Positions 42,225 through 49,490 of a stretch of 64,000 nt of DNA are shown one piece after another. The first letter of the stretch is position 1; each line of letters begins with the position of its first letter. The notes beneath the pieces were generated by a model. That model saw only the letters and a program-made list of their open reading frames with translations, did no database searches and was not told where the DNA came from. The DNA is from JAVBMV01 sp031552145. Lineage in GTDB: Bacteria; Myxococcota; Myxococcia; Myxococcales; UBA5297. Location: NCBI GenBank assembly GCA_031552145.1, contig JAVBMV010000013.1, positions 1 to 64,000 on the forward strand, given 5' to 3'. A program made the position numbers and the translations under genes.

Positions 42225-43975
42225 CGCTCCTCGACTGGCTCGTCCTTGGCGGCACTATCCTCTTCATCACGGCCTATGGCATGTGGCGGTCGCGCCACGT
42301 CCGCGATCTAGAGGGCTATTTCCGCGGAAACAACACGCTCAAGTGGCCCACCATCGGCCTCTCGATCATGGCGACGCAGGCGAGCGCCATCACCTTTCTC
42401 TCGACGCCGGGCCAGGCCTACGAAGATGGCATGCGCTTCGTGCAGTTCTATTTTGGCCTGCCGCTGGCGATGATCGTCATCAGCGCCGTCTTCGTGCCGC
42501 GCTATTTTCAGCTCAAAGTTTATACCGCCTACGAATATCTGGAGCACCGGTTCGACGTGCGGGTCCGCACGCTGGGCGCGCTGCTCTTCCTGGTGCAGCG
42601 CGGCCTCGCCGCGGGGATCACCCTCTACGCTCCCTCGATCATCCTGAGCACCATCCTGGGCTGGCCGCTCGATCTGCTCATCGTGGCCATGGGGCTCGTC
42701 GTCATTCTCTACACCGTGTCGGGTGGCGTGCAGGCGGTGAGCCAGACGCAGAAGCAGCAGATGGTGATCATGCTGGGGGGCATGGCCATCGCGGCGGTCG
42801 TCGTCTTCCTCAGCCTGCCCGACGAGGTAGGGCTGAAGGGGGCAGTGAAGCTTGCCGGCGCGCTCGATCGCATGAATCCGGTCAGCTTCGAGTTCGACCC
42901 ATCGAGCCGCTACAATTTCTGGTCGGGGATCGCGGGGGGATTCTTCCTGGCGCTCTCCTACTTCGGCACCGACCAGTCGCAGGTGGGGCGCTATCTCTCG
43001 GGGCAGTCGGTGACCGAGAGCAGGTTGGGGCTCCTCTTCAACGGCATGTTCAAGGTGCCGATGCAGGCGCTCATTCTCTTCACGGGCGTGCTGGTCTTCG
43101 TCTTCTACCTCTTCGTGCAGCCGCCGCTCTTCTTCAACAACGCCGCCCTGCAGCGTGCGAAAGATGGAGCGCAGGGTGAACGCCTTACGCAGTTGGAGGC
43201 GCGCTACGGCGAGGCCTTCGAGCGGCAGCAGGAAGCCGCGACGCGCTATGTCGCGGCGCTCGAGCGCGGCGAGGCCGGGGCCGGGGCCGGGGCCGAAGCG
43301 GCCGTCGCGAAGAGCGAACTCAAGGCTGCCTTCGCCTCCTCGCAAGCGCTGAAGTTGGAGGCGCGGCAGGTGATCTCCGAGGCGTTGCCCGGCCAGGAGG
43401 CGCGCGACGCCGACTATGTCTTCATATCGTTCGTACTCAAATATCTACCGAGTGGCCTGGTTGGCCTGCTCATCGCCGTGATCATCTGCGCCGCGATGAG
43501 CTCCACCTCGAGCGAACTTTCGGCGCTGGGCGCCACCACGATGCTCGACCTCTGGAGGCGGTTGAGGCGCGGACGGCGGAGTGCGTCCGACAAAGAAAAT
43601 GAAGGCGAAGGGGAGGATCCCCGGCGCGACCTCATGCTCTCGAAGCTCTTCACGGTGCTCTGGGGCCTGGTCGCCATCGGCTTCGCCAGCTTCGCGTCGA
43701 TGGTCGACAACCTGATCCAGGCGGTGAACATCATTGGCTCGATCTTCTACGGGACGGTGTTGGGCCTCTTCGTCGTCGCCTTCTTCCTGCGCCGGGTGAG
43801 CGCGACGCCGGTGCTGGTAGCGGCGCTCATCGCTCAGGCCGCGGTGATAGCGCTCTACTTCACCACGCAGCTCGGCTTCCTCTGGTTCAACGTCGTGGGG
43901 TGCGGGCTGGTGGTGATTATCTCGGCGCTATTGGAGCTGGCGCGCGGTGCGGGCGCGGCGTCGCATCGGGCGTAG
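42221..43975 (+). CDS. Sodium:solute symporter (SSS family)
   Basis: The 584-aa inner-membrane carrier has about 13 TM helices with SSS signatures: GYFRGNNTLKWPTIGLSIMATQASAITF, FYFGLPLAM, YTVSGGVQAVSQTQKQQM and YFGTDQSQVGRYLSGQS. A long cytosolic loop (about residues 310-400) contains an Ala/Gly repeat encoded by GGGGCC units. GTG 42221 has GGGGAGG at 8 nt; GTG 42212 would abut the Shine-Dalgarno. Linkage to bsh genes and the exported PIG-L protein suggests import of a product of that enzyme; the substrate is unknown. Confidence 0.88.
   Translation: MTLLDWLVLGGTILFITAYGMWRSRHVRDLEGYFRGNNTLKWPTIGLSIMATQASAITFLSTPGQAYEDGMRFVQFYFGLPLAMIVISAVFVPRYFQLKVYTAYEYLEHRFDVRVRTLGALLFLVQRGLAAGITLYAPSIILSTILGWPLDLLIVAMGLVVILYTVSGGVQAVSQTQKQQMVIMLGGMAIAAVVVFLSLPDEVGLKGAVKLAGALDRMNPVSFEFDPSSRYNFWSGIAGGFFLALSYFGTDQSQVGRYLSGQSVTESRLGLLFNGMFKVPMQALILFTGVLVFVFYLFVQPPLFFNNAALQRAKDGAQGERLTQLEARYGEAFERQQEAATRYVAALERGEAGAGAGAEAAVAKSELKAAFASSQALKLEARQVISEALPGQEARDADYVFISFVLKYLPSGLVGLLIAVIICAAMSSTSSELSALGATTMLDLWRRLRRGRRSASDKENEGEGEDPRRDLMLSKLFTVLWGLVAIGFASFASMVDNLIQAVNIIGSIFYGTVLGLFVVAFFLRRVSATPVLVAALIAQAAVIALYFTTQLGFLWFNVVGCGLVVIISALLELARGAGAASHRA
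43273..43294. repeat. GGGGCC tandem repeat inside the symporter gene
   Basis: Between three and four copies of the hexamer GGGGCC encode AGAGAGA in the cytosolic loop of the symporter. The unit length preserves the frame, so slippage would vary loop length without breaking the gene. Confidence 0.7.
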
Positions 43976-44036
43976 GGGCGACCGGCGGTCGCCCTTGCGC
44001 GCAGGCCGAGAGGCGCGAAGGGGTGTTCCGCGCCTC
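43976..44036. terminator. Two hairpins between convergent genes
   Basis: Directly after the symporter stop is a perfect 8-bp stem with GGC loop (43976-43983 with 43987-43994), then a second 8-bp stem (44010-44017 with 44029-44036) that reaches the stop of the convergent HAD gene. Neither has a U-tract, so they may act as weak or Rho-aided terminators for both strands. Confidence 0.4.
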
Positions 44037-44734
44037 TATTCGGTGAGCTTGAGCACCAGGTCGAGGCCGTGGCGGGGGCCGCGCGTCCTGGGCAGCAGGA
44101 GGGTGCGGATGCCTAACCGCGCCGCGCCCGCGTCGTCCGAGGCGTTGTCGCCCACCATCAGCGCCTCGCTGGGGCGAACATGGAGTTCCTCGAGCGCTCG
44201 CTCGAAGATCGCGCGGTGCGGCTTCACCACGCCCACGTCGCACGAGAGCAGCACCGCGTCGAGGTGGCGCTCCATGCCGGTGCGTGCGAGCAGCGGGCGC
44301 ACGTCGAAGCCCACATTGGAGATGAGCGCGGTGCGCAGCCCGCGTTGCTTGAGTCCGCGCAGCACGGGGAGGGTGTCGTCGTAGGGCTCCCAGGTCTCGA
44401 GCATTGTCTCGTAGAGGGCGTCGGCGAGAGGCTTTTCCAGGTCGGGGAAGCGCGCGGCGAGCCGATCGTAGGTGAGCCTGTGGCGCTCCGGGGAGAGGTC
44501 GCGCTCTCCATTTGGGTCGAGGTCGGGCGCGTGCTCCCAGAGCCGATCGATCAGGGCCACGATGTGTTCGTATTGCGCTGGCGCCAGCCCCGCGCGGGCG
44601 CTAGCTGGGCGCTCCAGCCGGTGCCAGGCGCGCTCCAGCCAATCGGCGGCGTCGCCCTGATCGACGAGCGTCGAGTGGAGATCGAAGAGGATGGCCTTGA
44701 GCGGCCCAGGTGGTTCGAGCGTACGATGGGACAT
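44036..44734 (-). CDS. HAD-superfamily hydrolase-like protein
   Basis: The 232-aa protein has a HAD fold with motif I AILFDLHSTLVDQG, cap region, motif II ALISNVG, motif III VVKPHRAIFERAL and motif IV MVGDNASDDAGAA. The second motif-I aspartate (DxD in phosphatases) is His here, which would change the catalytic properties. The substrate is unknown. ATG at 44734 (MSHRTLEP) is chosen; the ATG at 44791 would add 19 residues with no clear Shine-Dalgarno. Confidence 0.82.
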   Translation of the reverse strand: MSHRTLEPPGPLKAILFDLHSTLVDQGDAADWLERAWHRLERPASARAGLAPAQYEHIVALIDRLWEHAPDLDPNGERDLSPERHRLTYDRLAARFPDLEKPLADALYETMLETWEPYDDTLPVLRGLKQRGLRTALISNVGFDVRPLLARTGMERHLDAVLLSCDVGVVKPHRAIFERALEELHVRPSEALMVGDNASDDAGAARLGIRTLLLPRTRGPRHGLDLVLKLTE

Positions 44735-44824
44735 TGCGCCGTCCAATTTGCACGCCCTCCTAGTCAATGGCAACAGCGGCGACAGTGGCAAGCACTAGTG
44801 GCGAGGGCTTCGCAGGCGTAGATA

Positions 44825-47140
44825 ATGCCAAAACTCCGCCCGGGGATGGGCGGACGACGAGAAGCTAGGTGGAGGATCGTGCCGACCGTCTCCAGTGAAG
44901 AAGCTCGCATCGCGCGCACCATGGGCTCCGAGGAGAGGCGCCTCTCGTGGTGGACCGGCGAATTCCAGGATCGCAAGCTGGAGGAGGCCTACAGCTCCTT
45001 TCGATGGTCGAGAAATGGCCTCGTGCTGCGCTGGTTCCTTGCGGCGGCCACCACCGCTTACGCCGGCTCCTGCATCCTGATCCCGAGCACGATCGAGAAC
45101 CTCGGCGCGGCGCTCCTCAACCGGATTGTGCTCTTGCCGCTCTTGGGATGGGCGCTCTACCTGACTTGCCGGCCCACCTTTAGTACCACCTTGCGCTGGC
45201 TGCTCATGGCGATTCAGGTGGCGCTCTATGTGACGCAGTTCATCGAGTTCAAGGTGCTGCCGATCGAGGGTGATCCCCACGACGGCTCCCTGGCCTTCTC
45301 CATGGCGATGCTCCCGGTCTTCTTCATCTTCATGCAGAACCGCATGTGGATGACATTGCTGGCGTGCGCGCTGGGGAGCGGGCTCTTCCTTGGATATGAG
45401 TGGCTCGCCGCGCCGCCCGACGAGAGCAGGAGCGCCGATTTCGCCGTGGCGCTCTGCGCGATCGGCCTGCTGAGCATCATCTATCTGCGTGGCAACAACG
45501 CCGCCATGCGCAAGGACTACCTGGCGCACCTGGCGCTCGCCCAGGAGATCCTCGACAGGCGCGCGGCCGAGGAGCTGGCGCTCTCCGCCCAGCGCCAGGC
45601 AGACGACGCCAACGAGGTGAAGGATCGCTTCCTCGCCGTCATGAGTCACGAGATGCGCACGCCGCTCGGAGGGGTGATCGGGGGCCTGGAACTCCTGCGC
45701 GCCGAGGGGGTGTCGGTCAGACAGGGGGAGCTGCTCGAGATGGTGGGTGGCTGCGCCCTGCAGCTGGGCGCCCTCGTCGAGGAGGTGCTCGATCTCTCCG
45801 ATGCGCTCCCGGAGCAACGGATGACGCAGCTCGAGCCCTTCCAGCTGACGGAGCTGATGGAGGAGCTTTCGAAGGCGATGGCGCCCGTCGCGAAGGAGAA
45901 GGGACTTGCGTTCGAGAGCGCGGTCGAGGGTGAAGGCCCACAGCGCGTCGTCGGCGACCGGCGCAGGCTCTTTCAAGTGCTCTGGAAGGTGCTGGACAAC
46001 GCCATCAAGTACACCGACCGCGGCGGGGTGGTGCTCAGGCTCAAAAAGTTCCGGGCGGGCAACGAGCATGTGGAGCTGCTCTTCTCGGTGCTCGATACGG
46101 GCATCGGCATGGCGAAGGAGAAGCAGGAGCGTGCCTTCGAACTCTTCTACAAGGGCGACGACACGCTCGCCGGGAGGCGGGCCGGTGCCGGTGTGGGGCT
46201 GCCCACCTCCAAGCGGCTCATTGAGGCGATGGGCGGCGAGATCGCGCTGCAGAGCTCGCCGGGCGAGGGGACCGCGGTCCATCTGCGCATCACCTTGCCC
46301 GCGGCGAAGCCTGGAGAAGGGGCGGAGCAGAAGGCCGAGGCGGTGCGCGCGGTCGTGCGGCCGCGCAGGGTCGTCTTGGCCGAGGACAACGAGGCGCTGC
46401 GGAGTGTCACCAAAGCGCTGCTCGAGCGCGAGCAGATCGAGGTGGTCACGGCGGCGACGGGCGAAGAGGCGGTTCGGATGGTCGCGGGCGGCGGAGCCGA
46501 CCTGGTGCTGATGGATCTGCACATGCCGCAGATGGATGGATTACTCGCGGCCCGGGCCATCCGCGCGCTTCCCAATCCCATGATTGCCGCCATCCCGATC
46601 ATCGCCCTGACCGCCGACATGAGCGCCTCTCAGCGCGAGCTCTGCAGGGCCGCCTCCTTCCAAGGGTGGCAGGCGAAGCCAGTGTCGGTGGAGTCGCTGC
46701 TGGTCCTGATGTCGGAGGTGATGACGCGAGGCGGCGGCTGGGTCGAGGGAAAGTCGATCGGCGTGGGACCCCCCGCGCTCTTCGTGCGGGGTCAGGAGCT
46801 GGATCTGGCGCAGCTGGAGGGGCTGCGAGAAGCGATGGGTTCCGGCGACTTCACCCACGCGCTCGAGCAGGGCAAGGAGTCGATCCAGCTCTCGCTGAAG
46901 AGACTGGAGCGGGCCGTCGCCGCGGGCGAAGCGCCGGTGAAGCGCAGGGAGGCGCACCTCCTCAAGGGAGTCGCCGCCACCTTCGGCATGGGGCGTGTCC
47001 GCGCCCTGGCGCAGGAGCTGGAGTCTTGCAGAGTGGAGGAGGAGCTCCAGGGCGTGCAGCGTCTCAAGCAGGCTGTCCTGCGCGCCGAGGTCTCGCTCTC
47101 GTCGTGGCAGACGCAAACGCGAACCGACCGGACGCGCTAG
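44825..47140 (+). CDS. Membrane hybrid histidine kinase (HisKA-HATPase-receiver-Hpt), paralogue
   Basis: This protein of up to 771 aa has the same layout as the hybrid kinase at 34-36.2 kb: WTGEF motif, about six TM helices, HisKA (FLAVMSHEMRTPLGGV), HATPase_c (VLWKVLDNAIKYTDRGG; LDTGIGM; AGAGVGLPTSKRL), receiver (VVLAEDNE; LVLMDLHMPQMDG) and Hpt (EAHLLKGVAATFGM). Three starts are possible: ATG 44825, GTG 44879 (GGAGG only 3 nt away) and ATG 44921, which would put WTGEF near the N-terminus as in the paralogue. The longest is listed. The stop codon lies in a 24-bp palindrome. Confidence 0.87.
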   Translation: MPKLRPGMGGRREARWRIVPTVSSEEARIARTMGSEERRLSWWTGEFQDRKLEEAYSSFRWSRNGLVLRWFLAAATTAYAGSCILIPSTIENLGAALLNRIVLLPLLGWALYLTCRPTFSTTLRWLLMAIQVALYVTQFIEFKVLPIEGDPHDGSLAFSMAMLPVFFIFMQNRMWMTLLACALGSGLFLGYEWLAAPPDESRSADFAVALCAIGLLSIIYLRGNNAAMRKDYLAHLALAQEILDRRAAEELALSAQRQADDANEVKDRFLAVMSHEMRTPLGGVIGGLELLRAEGVSVRQGELLEMVGGCALQLGALVEEVLDLSDALPEQRMTQLEPFQLTELMEELSKAMAPVAKEKGLAFESAVEGEGPQRVVGDRRRLFQVLWKVLDNAIKYTDRGGVVLRLKKFRAGNEHVELLFSVLDTGIGMAKEKQERAFELFYKGDDTLAGRRAGAGVGLPTSKRLIEAMGGEIALQSSPGEGTAVHLRITLPAAKPGEGAEQKAEAVRAVVRPRRVVLAEDNEALRSVTKALLEREQIEVVTAATGEEAVRMVAGGGADLVLMDLHMPQMDGLLAARAIRALPNPMIAAIPIIALTADMSASQRELCRAASFQGWQAKPVSVESLLVLMSEVMTRGGGWVEGKSIGVGPPALFVRGQELDLAQLEGLREAMGSGDFTHALEQGKESIQLSLKRLERAVAAGEAPVKRREAHLLKGVAATFGMGRVRALAQELESCRVEEELQGVQRLKQAVLRAEVSLSSWQTQTRTDRTR

Positions 47141-47150
47141 CGCGTCCGGT
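47127..47150. repeat. Perfect 24-bp palindrome at a gene end
   Basis: The sequence ACCGGACGCGCT followed by its exact reverse complement spans the TAG stop of the hybrid kinase gene and lies 17 bp before the convergent stop at 47168. It can form a 12-bp stem cruciform or hairpin on both strands. No U-tract follows, so a bidirectional terminator or protein-binding site is a guess. Confidence 0.6.
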
Positions 47151-47167
47151 GTCCCGCTGGCCCTGGA

Positions 47168-48508
47168 CTAGCCCACGCGGAGCGAGGGGTTGCTCTTGCC
47201 GATGGTGAAGCCCGTGAGCGTCTTTCGCGTTCCCAGGGCGGCGGCGGGGTTGCCCGGGGCAGGCTCGGCCCGCTCGAGCGGCAGCTTGATGGTAAAGGCA
47301 GCCCCTTCTCCCGGCGCCGATCTCACGCCGATGGTGCCGCCCATGCGATCGATGATCCCGTAGGTCACCGAGAGGCCGAGGCCGGTGCCCTGCCCCGGCT
47401 CCTTGGTGGTGAAGAAGGGATCGAAGATGCGAGAGGCGATCGCCTCGGGGATGCCCGGCCCGTCGTCGCCGAGGACGACGACCGCGTGCCCGTCCTCGCG
47501 CGTGAGGGAGGCGGTGACCTTTCCATGGTTCGCCCCGATCGCCTGCACCGCGTTGAGCATGATGTTGAGGAAGACCTGGCCGATTCGCGTAGGCACGGCA
47601 GGCGCGATGACCGGCTCGGCGCACTCGAAAGAGAAGGTGACGGAGCTCTTCGCTTTCATCGAGGCCAGCTTCCAGGCGCGCTCCAGCTCCGCGCCCAGGT
47701 TCACCATCTCGTACTCTTCGTTGCGTGTGGCGGAGAAGTCCTTCAGGTCGCGGACGATCCGCTCGATGCGGATCAGGCCGTCGCTGATCTCCTTGCCGAT
47801 CTGCCGCAGCTCTTCGACGAGGGGACGCTGCTTGGTGATGAGCCCCTGCGATGACTCGGGCTCGCCCTCCCAGGTGGCCTCGAGATCGGTCAGGAAGTCG
47901 AGCGTGGCGTGGATGCCGCCCTTCATGAAGGCGAGCGGATTGTTCACCTCGTGCGCCACGCCGGCGGCCAGGGTGCCCACCGTGGCCAGCTTCTCGGAGT
48001 GAACCAGCGCCGCCTGGGTCCGTTGCAGGACGCGGTTTGCCTCTTCCAGCTCGTGGGTGCGCAGCTTGAGGGAGGTGGTCGCCTGGCGCAGCTTGAGGAG
48101 TGACGAAACGCGTGCCAGCAGTTCACGTGGGCGGATGGGCTTGTAGAGAAAGTCGTCGGCGCCCAGCTCCAGGCCCTGCGCGCGCGCCTCGCGATCCGTC
48201 TCGCCCGTGAGGAGAATGACGGGAATGTCGGCGGTAGTAGGCTCCGCGCGGATGAAGCGGCAGAGCTCGTATCCGCTCATCCCCTCCATGACGAGGTCGG
48301 AGATAATCAAATCTGGCGCGAACTCGGCGAGCGACTCCAGCGCGCGCTCCGCACTCTCGGTGCCGAGGCAGACGTGCTCCGGTTCGAGCAGCGTGATCAT
48401 CAGCGTGCGGATGACCGCCGAGTCGTCGCAGACGAGGACCCGGGGCGCTCTGGCCTCCAGGGGTTGCACGGGCTTGAGCCCTACCTGTGTGCTGTTCTGC
48501 GCTTCCAA
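47168..48508 (-). CDS. Receiver-histidine kinase (response regulator fused to HisKA/HATPase)
   Basis: The 446-aa cytoplasmic protein has an N-terminal receiver (VLVCDDSAVIRTLM; PDLIISDLVMEGMSG with phospho-Asp; PVILLTGETD; LYKPIRPREL), a coiled linker (SLKLRTHELEEANRVLQ), HisKA (LAAGVAHEVNNPLAFMKGG) and HATPase_c (IMLNAVQAIG; LGDDGPGIPE; TKEPGQGTGLGLSV). A receiver in front of a kinase suggests control of the kinase by an upstream phosphodonor, for example the adjacent convergent hybrid kinase. ATG is at 48508. Confidence 0.9.
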   Translation of the reverse strand: MEAQNSTQVGLKPVQPLEARAPRVLVCDDSAVIRTLMITLLEPEHVCLGTESAERALESLAEFAPDLIISDLVMEGMSGYELCRFIRAEPTTADIPVILLTGETDREARAQGLELGADDFLYKPIRPRELLARVSSLLKLRQATTSLKLRTHELEEANRVLQRTQAALVHSEKLATVGTLAAGVAHEVNNPLAFMKGGIHATLDFLTDLEATWEGEPESSQGLITKQRPLVEELRQIGKEISDGLIRIERIVRDLKDFSATRNEEYEMVNLGAELERAWKLASMKAKSSVTFSFECAEPVIAPAVPTRIGQVFLNIMLNAVQAIGANHGKVTASLTREDGHAVVVLGDDGPGIPEAIASRIFDPFFTTKEPGQGTGLGLSVTYGIIDRMGGTIGVRSAPGEGAAFTIKLPLERAEPAPGNPAAALGTRKTLTGFTIGKSNPSLRVG

Positions 48509-48621
48509 GGACGACTCCTCATGAACTCAAAATACTCTGAAACGGGCCCCTATTGTAGAGCGGGCGCCGTCAGCAGTCGAAAATTCGCGCCCCGGAGCGA
48601 GGGTACCGCCCGCTTTTTCGT

Positions 48622-49386
48622 TCACTGGGCCAGCGCCCCCCACGCAGTGAGCAGATCCATCGTGAGGGCGACAACGATGTGGATCAACGCACCATACCAG
48701 CAGCTCCTCGTGCGTAGGGCCAGCATCCCGAGCGCGAGGCCGGCGATGATGGAGCCGAAGGTCTCCAGCTCGGGCTTTCCCCAATGGACGATGACGAAGG
48801 GCATCATCTGGACGAAGTTGGCCAGCTTACCCATCGAGCGCTCGAGAGAGAAGAGCAGATAGCCTCGGAAGAGATACTCCCAGCCGATGAAGTAGAGGGC
48901 CTGCCCCGCTTCGTAGAGCATGAAGGCGCTCCAGCTCTCCTTGGCTGCGGAACAATGCGGGTAATAGTTGGAAAAGTCTGGGAGCTTGGCGGCCAAGGCC
49001 ACGATGGGCAGGAAGAGCGCCAGCACCAGGCCGGAGAGGAGCAGGCCGGTCTTGGCATCGCCGAGCCCAAGGCCGGTGTCGCGAACCCGCTGGCCGGGGG
49101 TCAGGGCGGCCGCGGCAAGTGGCAGGCAGATATAGAAGAGGAGCGCGGAGAGGGCCCAGTAGCTGTAGGGGTAGACGCCCGCGAAGCGCGCGCCCTCGAA
49201 CCACTCGGCGAGGTGGGCGCTGAAGTAGCGGGGCGACCCCTGGTAGCGCGTGACGATGAGCGAGCACATCGCCACGACGGAGGCGACCGCGGGAACGAGC
49301 GGAATGCCAGAGAACTCTCCCTTGAGGACGTTGAGCAGGCGGCGCGCGCGCGACGCCGCCCCCCTGTGTGCTCGTGTGGGGACCAT
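48622..49386 (-). CDS. CPBP (CAAX/Abi) intramembrane protease-like protein
   Basis: The 254-aa protein has about six to seven TM helices. ALYFIGWEYLFRGYLLFSLE carries a reduced form of the CPBP motif I (Glu and Arg present, but the second Glu of EExxR is Tyr), and VHWGKPELETFGSIIAGLALG matches motif II. The family includes CAAX prenyl proteases and bacterial immunity proteins; the role here is unknown. The first about 25 residues are Arg-rich and the start may lie further in. Confidence 0.75.
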   Translation of the reverse strand: MVPTRAHRGAASRARRLLNVLKGEFSGIPLVPAVASVVAMCSLIVTRYQGSPRYFSAHLAEWFEGARFAGVYPYSYWALSALLFYICLPLAAAALTPGQRVRDTGLGLGDAKTGLLLSGLVLALFLPIVALAAKLPDFSNYYPHCSAAKESWSAFMLYEAGQALYFIGWEYLFRGYLLFSLERSMGKLANFVQMMPFVIVHWGKPELETFGSIIAGLALGMLALRTRSCWYGALIHIVVALTMDLLTAWGALAQ

Positions 49387-49490
49387 GCGCGCGACCTATC
49401 AGGCAGCTTGAGTTACGTCAAAGGGCGAAGGAAGATCACGCGACCGCCTCGGCGCTCACGGCGCCGCGGCTCAACTCCGAGGAGCTTGCG

